NCBI GenBank assembly: GCA_015680685.1
Contig: MNCI01003613.1
Location: 629,336-693,335 of the forward strand
Length of the DNA stretch: 64,000 nt
DNA from: Gnetum montanum
Taxonomy: Eukaryota > Streptophyta > Gnetopsida > Gnetales > Gnetaceae
Direction: 5' to 3'
Both the position numbers and the translations under genes were made by a program. Positions 1 to 11,841 of the stretch are shown piece after piece. Under the pieces are notes generated by a model. That model had not been told where the DNA came from. It searched no databases and saw only the letters and a program-made list of their open reading frames with translations. The stretch's first letter is position 1, and every line of letters begins with the position of its first letter.

Positions 1-80
1 TGGTGTTTCATTGGCCCCTCTTTGTTAACGCTTGGAGGAATTGACCCGAGAGGCATCGACAAAGAAGTACAAAACACCAC
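1..80 (-). promoter_or_regulatory. Element A 3' LTR start, polypurine tract and conserved stem-loop
   Basis: In sense orientation the PPT is acaaagaggggccaa (complement of about 11-26) and is followed directly by LTR start TGAAACACCA (complement of 1-10). The PPT primes plus-strand DNA synthesis. An upstream arm (complement of 71-80, with TCTTTGT further in) can pair with the LTR start and PPT edge, giving a stem-loop. The same arrangement is seen in C (20763-20842) and in B (40188-40264). Confidence 0.75.
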
Positions 81-1379
81 AAGTAACTTAGTGGCATTGT
101 CCTTTGACACTTGGCCAGATGTCATCACACCATGTACAGTAGTACATAGGATTGGGGAAATGAAGTTTGTGGATGGATAGGTAAATGGAAATTGTGGGGA
201 TTGGAAATTGATCAAGGGATTGTGCATGGTGAAGGGGATGTTCTGGTGTGTGTATGGGTCATGTTGATCCTTGTCAATAGCCATTGTCTAGTAGACTTGG
301 GACCAAGACATGAGGTGTACGTCCTTTGGTGGAACAAGACTCTTGTTCAGTGTTCAAGAGGACTTGTTGGCACAACCAAAGTCACGTGATGATGTGTTGC
401 ATTCTTTGGAGGAACAGGGCCTTTTTTTAGTGTTAAAGGAAACCTGTTAGCGGAGAGCCAAAGCCACGCAGTGAGATGAAACATGATGGTGTGAGACTCG
501 AACGGTTCTTTCCAAGACCACTNNNNNNNNNNNNNNNNNNNNNNNNNNNNNNNNNNNNNNNNNNNNNNNNNNNNNNNNNNNNNNNNNNNNNNNNNNNNNN
601 NNNNNNNNNNNNNNNNNNNNNNNNNNNNNNNNNNNNNNNNNNNNNNNNNNNTATTGGAAACTGGGAACGTACTTTTGAATAGATTGATTAACCTGGTTGC
701 GTGTGTCAGAAACAATGTGGCACCTTATCACTGTGATGAAGTGTATCCGTGTACGAGCACCACTAGGTGTCATCCTGCAAACACAACTCCAAGAAGATAA
801 GAAAACCACAAGTGAATGAGTTAGTGAACACTTTAGACATGAATGTGACTGATGAAACAAAGGAATCAGATGAGATTTCAGGCACTGAATATGAATGGTA
901 GCAATGTTGTTAGGATCAATCGATGATGAGTGAGATAGCGGCTCTGATGAAGTTTGAATGCAGCGACCGATTGGGAGGCTAGAGATGAAGCTGCCAGTTT
1001 ATAGTCGTAGACGACTATCGTGGGTTAGTTTTATGTCATAACCCATTGGACGTTTCCAATTTAGCATCGTAACGGACTGTGCATTTCTAGTTTATAGTCT
1101 TGGTGGACTGTGGAGAGGCAAACCAGTTTATAGTCTTAGTAGACTTCGGCAAATAAAACTGAGGTAGTTTAATGTCGTACCGGACGAGCACTAGTTTATT
1201 GTCATTGCAGACGAACTGTGGTGCTAGTTTATCATCATAACACCAGGACGATCTATGGTATCAGTGTTTCGTCATGATTCCAGGATGATCTGTGGTATTA
1301 GTTTTCCATCATGATTCCAGGACGATCTGTGGTATCAGTTTTCTATCATGATTCCAAGATGAAGGCATACCTGAGATGT
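81..1379 (-). repeat. Element A 3' untranslated region with repeat arrays
   Basis: There is no convincing gene in this stretch. Two approximately 80-bp tandem copies lie at about 325-470, both ending in a ccaaagycacg-like string. From about 985 to 1370 there is a degenerate array built on AGTTTATAGTC/AGTTTATTGTC followed by ggac, for example 'gtggtatcagttttc' repeats around 1255-1340. The matching region of C (20843-22237) has the same two blocks in the same order. An assembly gap interrupts it at 523-651. Confidence 0.7.
523..651. other. Assembly gap (129 N)
   Basis: A run of unknown bases in element A's 3' UTR. Its true length is not known; the homologous part of C is continuous around 21230-21450. 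Confidence 1.
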
Positions 1380-2690
1380 TTATATGTGAAAAGGTTTGAG
1401 GTACAAGTGGTTCGTTGGATGAGTGAGCTCGTTACCATTCATGTTAGCTAGCTTAAATGCTCCGTTGTCGTATGCTTTGGTGACCAAATAGGGCCCTTCC
1501 CAGTTTGCTGCTAACTTGTCCACATGTTCATGGACTGCCTTAAGTATGAGGTTGGCTTCTTTGATCGGGAACTTGTGAATGTCATATTGATGGCATTGTC
1601 ACTGTTGTTTCTGGTACCAATCAATTTGATCGAGCACACGTGTACGTTCCTCTTCCACAAAGTCCAAGTCAACAACACACAAGTCATTGTTTTGACCCTC
1701 ATTGAGGATTCTGGAGAGTGTGATCCTTAAGGATGGTACCTACAACTCTAAAGGTAAAATAGCTTTCGAACCATAAACAAGACTATATGGAATTTTACTT
1801 GTGGAAGTTCGATGCGTAGTGCAATAAGCCCATAACGCGTATACCAACTATTCATGCCATTTTCTCTTGCTCTACGTAAGCATCTTCTTTAGCACTGAGA
1901 TGATAATCTTGTTCATAGCTTCGGCCTACCTATTACTTTGGGGGTAATACAGGGATGAGAATGAATGTTTAATGCCTAAGCTATCACAGAAGGTTTTTGT
2001 TTCAACACTACTGAATTGAGGTCCATTATCAGTAATGATGGTCATCGGGATATCAAAGTGGGTCATAATGTTTTCCAGGAGAAAGTTGCATACTTGTTTC
2101 GATGCAGTCTTTCTGAGGGGGATAGCTTCCACCCATTTCGTGAAATATTTAGTTATGGTTATGATGAAGCTATGCCCTGCAGAAGACAGGGGAGTTATTG
2201 GTCCAATGATGTCTAACCCCCATTTCTGGAAAGGCCATGTGATTTGAGCTGTATGCAATTCATTGTGTGGGACATGTATGAGATTACCATGCTTTTGACA
2301 CGTATCACACGTTTTGACCTTGGAGACATAGTCATACTCCATGTGTGGCCAATAGTATCCTAAACACCTTATTCTGGTTGCCATTTCTTTGGGTGCTATG
2401 TGCCCTCCGTAGAGTCCTTCATGTACTTGCTCCACAATGGTCTGGCCATCCGTGCTATTAATGCACCTTAACAGGATACCTTCGTAGGATCTACGACACA
2501 ATGTGTCACCTACTAATGCATACTGTCGAGAATGTTTTCGTACTGCATCCTTTTGTGCATTTGTTAGATGTCGCGATGTTTCACCATATAGAAGGTACTC
2601 TTTTATGTCATCATACCATTCTACTGTGTGTGTTGTACTAACTGATGTATTCGGTAATTCATCGGGAGTATTAGTTATGGGTTTAGCACA
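1380..2690 (-). pseudogene. Element A integrase (broken)
   Basis: Integrase would insert the cDNA into host DNA. The zinc-binding region shows HEGLYGGH followed by CDTCQ, and the catalytic core shows GLDIIGP and ITDNGPQF (first two acidic residues). The open part ends at 1926 with a stop just after YYPQSNR. Homology then continues through further stops and frame changes to a terminal LYLKPFHI and stop at 1380, matching the C-terminus of the intact C integrase. No chromodomain is seen. Confidence 0.85.
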
Positions 2691-3755
2691 ATTGATTATA
2701 GAACTAGGCAACGTGTGAAACATGTTTGGCGCTAAGTTTAGGGCTAACATAGCTAGTGCATCTGCAATGGTGTTATCATTTCTGGAAATATGTTGTACAT
2801 CTATGTTGTTGAATCGCTTCAGCAAATGCTTAGTCAAATCACAGTATGGTTGTAAGTGCTATGATTTGCATGCGTAAACGTCTGTGACTTGATTTATAAC
2901 TAACTATGACTCACCTTTGACTATGAGTCGTGTGATGTCACAAGCTAGTACTACTGTGAGACCTCCAAGGAGACCTTCGTACTCTGCGACGTTGTTGATA
3001 CAATGAAAATTGAAACAATAAGAAAAGGGTCAGATCTCCCCAGAGGGATAGGTGATGATAGCGGTGGCACTTCCCCCTTGGAAGGTGGATGCTCCATCAA
3101 AATTCAAAATGGCATTGTAGTTATCAGGCACTATGTCTATTGCACTTACATTTTCATCCAGGAACTCTAGCTCTATTGTTGTTTGATCATGCATTGGTGA
3201 TGTAGTCATTTGAGTTGCTATAGCTTGACCCTTAACTGATGAATGCGCTATGTAGTGTAGGTCAAACTCAGCTATCATGGCTTTCTAGCAAGCTATCTTA
3301 CTTGATTCATAGAGGTTGCCCGTGATGGCTCTGAGCACATTATCCTTGTAGATTATATTGACTTGGTTGTGGAAGAGATAATGTCACCATTTCTTCAAGG
3401 AAAAGATAAGGGCTAAACACAACCTCTCCACCTCGTTGTACGTCTTCTCATGGGCTACTAATGCATGGCTTAAATAATAAACAGGGACTTCGGTTCTATC
3501 ATCTTGTTTCTAGCAAAGCATAGATGCAACAGATGAATCCAAAGTGGCTAGGTAGATAGAATGGTTTGTTGTTCTAAGGTGGATAGACTGTTGGTAGTTG
3601 AACAAGTGTCATTTTAATGTTGTCAAATGCTTCTTGGCATTGTGAAGTCCATTCAAAATGAGCGTTCTTATGTAGCAAGTGGTTCATAGCTTTCAACTTG
3701 TCCATCATTTTTTCTATGAAATGCTTGATAAACTGTAATTTACCTTATAGACCTC
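2690..3755 (-). pseudogene. Element A RNase H and archaeal-type second RNase H (broken)
   Basis: The right part (about 3140-3755) is the ordinary Ty3 RNase H and connection, heavily interrupted by stops. The left part (about 2690-3137) is the extra RNase H typical of Tat/Ogre elements: LNFDGAST near 3115, then a degenerate TNN-AEYEGLL segment around 2980, LVINQV, and a NTIADALA tail. Two RNase H domains in tandem before integrase is an established hallmark of the OTA clade. Stops replace Arg and Gln codons kept in C. Confidence 0.8.
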
Positions 3756-4852
3756 GAAGCTCGGTTAGGTTGCCTGGTGGTTTCAACTTGGTGATAGCTT
3801 TAACTTTGTCTAGATCTACTTGTATTCCTATTTTTGATACTATGAAGCCTAGCATCTTGCCCATTTTTATCCCAAAGACACATTTCTTTGGGTTGAGCCT
3901 AAGCTCATATTTTAGACAACGTTTTAAAACCAAATCTAAGTCTTGTATGTGTTGCTCTGGTGTTTTTGGTTTAACTACAATGTCATCCACATAATCCTTA
4001 AGTGAATGAAGTATGTAATCACTAAAAATGAATGTCATTGCTCTCTGATATGTGGCACCGACATTCTTCAAGCTGAATGGCATCATTGTATAGCAAAAGG
4101 TTCCCCATGGTATCATGAAGGTCATCTTGAGCTGATGTTCTAGGTTGATCCGTATCTGGTTATATCCCGAAAAGCCATCCATAAAAGATAATAGAGCATG
4201 CCCCATAGTTGAGTCAACAAGTTGATCAATGCTTGGTAGCGGGAAGTCATCCTTTATGGTTGCGATGTTGAGATCCCGGAAGTCTATGCATAAGTGAATA
4301 CTTCCATTCTTCTTGGGGACAATAACCATGTTAGACACCCAATCAGCGTAGTCAATAGCCCGAATGAATCCAGCTTGATAAAGCTTAGTAATCTCATTGC
4401 AAACTGCTAGTTCTACCTTAGGTTTGACTTTGCATGCTTTCTGTTTCACTGTTCTTAACTTGGGATCAAGTATAATGTTGTGTTGGACAATGCGAAGATC
4501 TAGTCCAGGCATGTCATTGTAAGACCAAGAAAATGCTTTCATGTTTTCTCAAAGCACGTGTTCCATGTCCTTAGCAAGTTGAGGTTGTAATAGTGAGCTC
4601 AATTTTAATACTTTAACTTCATTGTCAGGCATAGTTATGGGGGTTTCAGTTAAAGGGTCTTCAGTGATGCTATCAGCTTATGTCTAGAGATTTTTTCATA
4701 CCTTCATAGTTGTTTAATGTTTGTTGCATTGAGGCTACAAATGTATCGCCTATTGATGGACCTAAGTCAATAGAATTTATGTTGATTTCTCTTTTGATGT
4801 TTACGTATGGTCCATAGATGGTCAATGGTGTGAATAGGTGCTTGCAATCCAT
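3745..4852 (-). pseudogene. Element A reverse transcriptase (mostly open, broken)
   Basis: A 265-codon open stretch (4542-3745) carries the RT fingers and palm: LCIDFRDLN, FPLPSIDQL, LSFMDGFSGYNQI, and the catalytic YVDD (in DYVDDIVVKP). The N-terminal part lies at 4852-4543 in another open segment with a stop between them. The likely start of the pol exon is the ATG at 4852-4850, just downstream of a TTATTGTTAG acceptor-like site. RT would copy the element RNA into DNA. Confidence 0.87.
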
Positions 4853-5945
4853 CGTGCTTGCTCCTAACAATAAACATGGAGCAAAGTGAGCTTGGGGGGT
4901 TATGCTTTCCAAGTAATGTAACTCATGTGTACGTTTGACAGTGACTAAGGTATGCGGTGGTAATTTATTGTCATACCTAGACGCATGGCAGTTTAAGACC
5001 TTACCGGGCCGATGATGGTAGTTTAAGGCCTTACTTGGCCGTTTGATAGTTTGGGGCCATTTCAAACCATCATGGTAGTTTAAGGCCTTACCGGGCCGCT
5101 GCATGCTTTGTAACCATTACTAAGTGTAAGACTGCAAGATGAGGAGTTTACACCGAGATGTTTAGTTTGGACAATAAGAATTGCTGTGCGAGGGAAGATC
5201 TCATGAGGGTGATATTTGGCCAAAAACATAGTTATACATTCTTATTGTGTTCATAGGTATTTGCATTGTGATTAGTCATTATGTTTACTACGTTCAATTT
5301 ACCACTTATATTTTACTCTGATTTACGGCTTATATTTTACTCAAAATGAGATAAAATATCCAAGATGCTGATTGCCTAGAGGGCAGGGCAGTGTGAGCAA
5401 TGTAAGAATGTATAAAATGCAAAGTAGCGAGCGTGAAATGTAGGATAGCCAGTGACAGTGTGAACTTAGATCAACTCCCAGCGTAACCCTTCCAAAGCTC
5501 AAGCATGAACCTAGTTTCGCAGCGTCAGCGTGAACCCAGTCTAGCTGAGTGAGCGTGAACCCTGTCTAGCCACGTGAGCTTGGAGGTGAAGATCTAGCTG
5601 TATGGGGAGGTAAGCGAGGATTGGGTGCATTGGAGGTAGCTTCGGGGCATGGCGAGTCAGATGAGAGCATCCAACGTGCAGCTTCAAACCCCAGCGTAAG
5701 CCTACCTCACTATATTCTTTCTTTGTGATGGTATTCTATGGTGTCAATTAATAAGACACTTCCTCTAGTTTTCATTGTGCCCTTGTTTTGTTACTTTATT
5801 ATTTCTGGTTCTATCTTATGGTCCTGATTCTAGTTGATTCATTTATAGTTGCTAGATTTATGAGTTTCACGAGGTTCAGGGTTCAGCGTGAACTCAACAT
5901 GCAGGGTTGAAACCCCAACATGCAGGGTTCAACATGAACGTAGCG
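4853..5945 (-). repeat. Element A spacer between RT and the antisense gene
   Basis: No gene in the sense direction. At about 4970-5105 there are four copies of an approximately 30-bp repeat centred on AGTTTAAGGCCTTACYKGGCC. From about 5440 to 5700 and 5880 to 5940 there are many AGCGTGAACC-like words. A weak tatattc TATA-like string sits at 5711 on the plus strand, upstream of the antisense gene. The equivalent spacers of B and C have the same two kinds of repeat. Confidence 0.6.
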
Positions 5946-6446
5946 ATGGGCAAGGGTAAGCAAGTAGAAGGCTAGGGGAGGAAGGAGCCTAGCTTGAATT
6001 TCATGAAGGAAAGTGAGGCTATGGTTAGGTTCCTACCTAAACGCATGATCCCATCATGGTCGGGATCTTTGGGTCGGTAGACCCTGATCCTCTATCAAAA
6101 ATTTTATTTTTTGCCTACTATTCCTGTCGATTTTCCCCATTGCATAGCATAAATGTTTCCATAGCATAAGGTTTCTGTAGCGTGAATGTTTCTATAGTGT
6201 AAATGTTTCTATAGTGTAAAGGATGGGGCCAAAACACTCAGCATGTGGGGTTTGTGTACCCACGTTCCAGTGTGCAGCGTGCAGGGTCTGCACATTGAGC
6301 GTGAACCTGGGAATTTTTCTAAGTGTTGGCCCCTAGTGTAAAACCTTATTTTTACGTAGCTTATTAACCCTAGTTCTTAAATACATGCAGGGATCCCAAA
6401 CCTTTCCTCCTGGTGGTGGAGCTTGTTGGAGTTCTGACATGGTTTG
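5946..6446 (+). pseudogene. Element A antisense gene, exon 1 and start of exon 2
   Basis: Exon 1 begins at ATG 5946 with MGKGKQVEG, then a TAG at 5973 that is also present in C at the same codon, and stays open to about 6072. The donor there looks damaged (tgggtcgg instead of gggtaag). Exon 2 starts after atacatgcag at 6391 and reads KPFLLVVELVGVL, the first HAD motif with Asp replaced by Glu. Element B was inserted at 6446, and the exon resumes at 41666 in the same frame. Confidence 0.8.
6442..6446. repeat. Target-site duplication of element B, left copy (gtttg)
   Basis: The same five bases occur at 41661-41665 right after element B. A perfect 5-bp duplication is the usual product of Ty3/gypsy integrase and fixes both ends of B. 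Confidence 0.93.
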
Positions 6447-7854
6447 TGAAACACCATAAAATTTTTGAAGCCTCGACGGATCGGCAAAATCTAGCGACCC
6501 AAGCAAGAAGTTACGACAAGGTGCAGCATAGTACAGATGAACTTCAGGAGATAGAACGAAACAATAAGTGCATGGTGGCAAAACTTCCACTTCTTAAATC
6601 TTCCATCTTTCAAAATCTCAACATTTAACATATTACGCTGCATTACGCAACATAGCGTAACACCGTGTTGCACAGTGTAATATCAAAGTCAGTCCATTGT
6701 AGCATCAAGGATGGCAAACATGCAAGACTTCGATAGCCCAGTAAAAATCTCAAGGCCTAAGCAACGATCTGTAGCATGACGCACGTTTCAGCGGGTTTTC
6801 TTTCCTAGTTAAGGGGCCCATTACGCTGCTTTACGCAATGCGGCATCGTAAAAACCTCGAAAGAGATTGAAACAAAGGAAGTGCGGCGACAATACTTCAA
6901 TTTTTGTGGTTTTGTTATTTTACGCTGAATTACGCTATGATGCGTAATTTAGTGTAATGCAGCGTAATTCAAGTAACGACAAGCACAATTTAGACATCAA
7001 TAGTTCATACACCATAATACACTCTTTAGCGTATTACAGTGTAATTAAAGGACAATCTATTGCCAAAGCCCGCACGAGGGTAGTTTACGACGCATTGCGC
7101 AGCATAGCATCGCAAGCTTCAATGACAACACATTGAGTCAACGACATTTTATGAGTTTAGGACATGTGTCACTTAAACCGCATTTTTCTCCTAACCCTAA
7201 CCTTATAAATGCTCCAATTGAGAAAGATTAAAGGGGGGTTTGGCAAAATTTTTCTTTCAAGGTTGGCAAAAGAGCAAAAGAGAATCAGCGATCGTGAGAA
7301 CATCGGAGGTGATTGGCAAGAACTCTTGATCTTGAAAAAAATCAGCTAATGGATACTCTCCCCCGGGTCTGACTTCCTTGCGCCCAGATTGGCTAGATCA
7401 AGGTAGATTGATCCTAGCTTGTTTCATCTTTAGATAACTTTCTTGTTGTTGGCATGTGCTTCGTCCAAACCGAAGCCCGCTTGAAATTATTGTATCAAAC
7501 ATATTGCTTTTCGTAAATTAAATCCCAGATCTTGTGATCGTATTCCCTACAAAATCTGATTCCCTGCATCCTAGTTGTATGGATTTAGCAATCTCATCTA
7601 AATTGTTTACATTGTTTTCAATTGCTTTCAGGGTTAACAATATTGCATCACCCTATAACGAATCTTCATTTTGCCATCAAATTATTACCAAAATTTTACT
7701 GATTAAATAAGTCCCTATCTGATCGACAAGACTATTCAGGACACCTCGGATTTATTTTTCTCTCTAGCATGGTCCTTGCATAGATCCAGGGTTAAAACTA
7801 TGTACACGGACTTTCGTTCAGTATTTTCAGTGACTGACTTTTTCCATCATTATA
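6447..7854 (+). repeat. Element B 5' LTR (1408 bp)
   Basis: Begins TGAAACACCATAAAA and ends ...CATTATA; its partner at 40255-41660 starts TAAAACACT and ends CGTTACA. The U3 part is rich in ATTACGC/GCGTAAT words (about 6635-7050). A TATA box, ccttataaat, lies at 7201-7210, giving a probable R start about 30 bp downstream. By eye the two LTRs differ at very roughly one base in ten, mostly transitions. Confidence 0.92.
7203..7210 (+). promoter_or_regulatory. TATA box in element B 5' LTR
   Basis: TTATAAAT, conserved at 41011-41018 in the 3' LTR. It lies about 650 bp before the LTR end and would drive the genomic RNA. Confidence 0.55.
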
Positions 7855-7860
7855 GTTTTC

Positions 7861-7877
7861 TGACGCTAGAAGGAGGG
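7861..7877 (+). other. Element B primer-binding site, tRNA-Asn type
   Basis: Six bases after the LTR end comes TGACGCTAGAAGGAGGG. From memory of plant tRNA-Asn(GUU), whose 3' end reads CCCTCCTTCTAGCG plus CCA, this is complementary with one mismatch (G to A in the TGG). A and C match with one different mismatch each, so the tRNA assignment rests on three independent copies. From 7878 to 8164 no gene is seen. Confidence 0.75.
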
Positions 7878-8164
7878 CCTTCATAGCCAATTTTCATTTT
7901 ATGAGTAGTCTTGTAAGTTGTCTGTACCCATTGTCAATTAATGTAAACATAATACCTCCAAGGTTATTTATGAAATTGTGTGGTGCAAATCGATCGCTTC
8001 AACAATTCCCTTGGAATCCTACGAGATAGAAAGCCCCGATTATTATCTTAATTTTCCTTTGTCCTTCTGATCTCTACTCTTATCATCATTATCTCCGAAT
8101 TGTGTAAAAAATAACTACATCAACTACTGTTGTTGACACCACTAGCCTTGAGAACCCTTGGACC

Positions 8165-10437
8165 ATGCAAGTCATGCCTCCCATGGTCGAGAAACCACTT
8201 AATCCGGTGCGACCACGTTGCTCCCTCAGGCTACAAAACAAGGAGCTTGATGGACAGGCTCAGTGTAGGGAAAGCTACAATTTCCTCTATGCTAAGTTAG
8301 CGGCAAACCTTTCTATGTATCCACAAGAACTCGAGGAAAAATGAGTGTACGAGTTCATGTACTGCAACAGAATGAAACTCATTCCTATGCCTACCACTTT
8401 CATACCCCTGACAGATCAACAAAAGTGGATCCTATATCAAATGTTAATGGCAAAGACATCACCAGAAGAACTAATGGCCTTGTTCCATGATGAAACGCTT
8501 CATGATGGACAAGACGATCTAGAATCTCACTCTGAGGGAGGCAGCCATGTCGATTTCACCATGGCCCCTCCCTCCACAATGTCTCATGTAAATCCGTTGT
8601 TCATGGTCACCACACCTTTGATGTTATCTAACATCGACAGAGTCCCGCATTCACCATGTTTACGTTTTCTCTCTTTGACTATCTTCCTAGGTGACAGTCC
8701 ATCACAGATCATTCCTCAGCAGATGCGATTACCTTTGCCTCATCGTGTGCCTGCGCCTATGCCACTGCATGTGCATGCGATACCTACAATGTCAACTATG
8801 CTCCCCATTCACATGATAGGGCCTACCACTAGAGCATGGTGGGCTCCCAACATGTCTCTTGTTGCGCATCCTTCGCAAAAGCACCACCATCGCCACCTTC
8901 AAGGCCACGTTCCACAAGTGCTAAACCCAGTTGCAGAATCATTGCCCATGATCCCATCTACACAAGCAGCATATCCAATAGCACAGCCGATAGCAGAAGC
9001 TCCATCTGCACCAACCATCAGATGGTGGATGCCACAAGCAACACTACCCCCAAGGACTATCCCGATGGCACCGACCATCAGCCAAGTTGTTGCCTCTATG
9101 CCGCCACCCAGTGTCGCTCCTCCTTCCGTTCCACAAACAACATCGTCATCTATGGGTCTGGACCAAGCCTTCTAGCTCATCCAGACCCTTATAGAAGAGG
9201 TCAAGCATCTCAAGGCTGCTGGCTCTGACACTGTAGAAGTCATGAATTTCTACCATGATGATCCTATTAGCCCAGCAGTCCCAGTCCTGTCATTGCCACC
9301 TGGGATTCCCCTTCCCCATTTTACAAAATATAGTGGGGAAGGCGATCCTAATGCCCATCTCATCACTTTTAGGTCAGAATCCTTATTGCTGCAACAATGG
9401 CTGCATACTATAATCTGTGTCTTTGCTATGTCCTTAACGAGTAAAGCTTTGGATTGGTACCGAGCACTTCCACGTGCTTCCATTTCAGCTTTGGAAGAGC
9501 TGTTAACCCAGTTTGTGACTCGTTTCAAATACAATCTGAAGCCAGAAGTCACACTGGACCAGTTCATGGGAGTTAAACAAGACCCACTTGAGGCAGTCCA
9601 AAAGTTTATACAATGCTGGAGCGCTACCTTGAATGAAATCCGTGAACCCATCGCGGAGGCCCATCTATTGGCAATCTTCAAGGGAGTGGTCAATGACTTT
9701 ATCAAGTCTAAATTGTATTACCTCATCTCCTGTTCCCTCAGCCAAGCCTTTGCTTAGACTAAGAGCATCCAAGACACGGCAGAGGCTAGTAAAGATCTGG
9801 CGTATCTGGCCTACAAAAATTCCCATAGCAAGGGTATGGAAAAAGGCAAAGCCACGACGACTACAGTTGTGGAAGTTGCTGAAGGGGCCAAGAAAAAGAA
9901 CAACAATAGCAAGAAAACCACTACGGAGCCAGCTGAGCCGATAACTAGCTCAGGTGGCACCAATCAAGAAGCTCCTTCCACCCCTGAAACACCCCCATAG
10001 CTAAGGCCAAAATTTGAGCATAAGGACCGCTCAAATTACGCAACTCTACCTATGATGTCTTCAGAACTTCTGAAGCAATTATTTGGAACTAGTCACATTC
10101 AACACAAGGCGGTGTCCAAGGAGGCCCTGAAACATCACAGGCACCATTGTGAGTTACTCAAGAACCCCTCCTTGGTGCAACCTAATGAACTTCCCATTCC
10201 CAAGAACTTTAGGCTAGACCAATTCTGTGACTAGCATCAATTATGCGGTCATAACACGGATTACTACTCGGTGTTGAAAGATGACATTCAATGCATGATC
10301 GATCAAGGTGACCTAATCTTGGATAGCAGTAGTCCAGCTCACCCGAAAATTCAAGCCCTACATGTGTACCAAGACCCATTAAATGCAAATAGCACAGGGT
10401 ACACAATTAACATGGTAGGAGCAGAGGGAAATAATTA
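8165..10437 (+). pseudogene. Element B gag (broken)
   Basis: One frame runs from ATG 8165 with stops at 8342 (TGA), 9173, 9755, 9998 and others. The N-terminus has the family motif RLQNKEL...YNF. A Pro-rich, low-complexity region (about 8570-9170) follows, then the capsid core (FYHDDPI, FTKYSGEGDPNAHL, ALDWYRALP, RFKYNLKPE, IQCWSATLNE). The zinc knuckle near 10228 (CxxHxxxxHxxxC type in A and C) has lost its last Cys. Gag would form the particle and bind RNA. Pol is in the same direction; the antisense gene follows protease. Confidence 0.87.
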
Positions 10438-11841
10438 GTCATAGCCAAAACAACCTTTTGTGCTATGAATGCGCCCTTGTTCTCCCCGAACAATGGATTC
10501 AACAGCATCAAAAAGTGGTGCTTATCCTTTGAGCTCCTTCTCAGACAAATTCTCGACAACCCACTGTCGGTAAAGCCGCAGCCCAACCCGCGCCTATGCC
10601 TAAGGCCCCCTTCATCATTAGGGTGGCAAAACCATTGATATCCCTTTCTACACAAGGTCAAACCTCCAAGTCAAACTTCCGATCCCAATTTAATGGAAAA
10701 GGAGAAGGAGGTAAGAAAACCGGTACGGCCAAGGATCATCTTACGCTAGGGTTTCCCAAGCCTAAACCCCTCACCTCTGTACCCTTGGACCCATTTTCTA
10801 AAGATGGTGAAGTCACGCAAATGCAACCATCTACTCTTGGAAGAAAGAAGCACAACCCTCGACCGAATATCACTCCTCCCTAAGAAATTCATCTCCTAGG
10901 GCGAATGGAAGAGGAAAAGGGTGAAAAACAGCCAAACCACGGGCGGGATCTCTTCAACGCCTTTATGCAAGTAAAACAGGCTCTAAAATAAAAAAAATAC
11001 AACTTTGAGCCTTTATGATTTACTCATGATGTCATAGAAGCATCATGAGGCTATGGTTCGCATGCTAACGTCCATACCTGTGGACGAAAGCCTGCCCGCA
11101 GATGAAGAAGCGATTCATTCCATTATGCTTCCTCTCACGGCTGAAATACTAAGGCCTTCCTTGTTGACCTTTCGCTACGAATCCATTAAGGATGACCCAG
11201 AAAAGGGTCATGTGACAACGACACCCATGTTCATCACCATTTGGGTTGGTCAACACCGAATTTGGAGGGTACATGTGGATGATGGGGTAGCCACTAATGT
11301 CATCCCCTACCCCATAGTGGATAAGCTAGGTCTAATCGATCAGATCAATCCTACCATCACGTCGTGTTTAAAGCTGTTCAATGGGGCACGAGTGCAAGTC
11401 AAAGGCACTATACACATCAACTTGGTGGTGGGGGAGCAATTCCCCACAGACGCAACTTTCATTGTTGTCGAAGAGATGCCTAGCTTCAACTTGATCCTAG
11501 GGAGGTCGTGGTTGGCTCAACTAAGGACAATTTCATCACCTATACATCAAGAGATCCATCTACCCTACTTAGGAGGAGAGGTGGTTATCCACGGTGATGA
11601 AATAACCCCTCAAGCTGTCAATAACATAGAAACGGAGCAGGGGTCAGAGATCAAAATGTTTGAAGATCAGTCCCCTGTCCGAATATTCCAACAAGCTAAA
11701 ACAGTGGCTAATGACAGCCTAACTTGGGCCAAGCTACCATTCCCAGAAGAGGAGTGTGATGCGAAGGAAAAGGGTGGTAAATCCCCTCGTCTTTACGCAT
11801 CACCAAAAATAAAAGCGATCAGGAAACAATTACAGGGCTAG
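10438..11841 (+). CDS. Element B protease and gag-protease linker
   Basis: The linker (10438-11050) is degenerate and contains a single FIIRVAKP unit corresponding to the PYVV repeats of A and C. The protease part (11053-11841, 262 codons, no stop) has the catalytic motif VDDGVATNVIPY, the flap/second-loop region around VVEEMPSFNLILGRSWLAQL, and ends with a basic IKAIRKQLQG. Aspartic protease would cleave gag and pol. The usual D-T/S-G is D-D-G in all three copies, so this is a family feature and not decay. Confidence 0.85.

Noticed and set aside
6447-7854. A solo LTR or small non-autonomous element
   Set aside because: The target duplication and the partner LTR at 40255-41660 show it is the 5' LTR of a full element (B).
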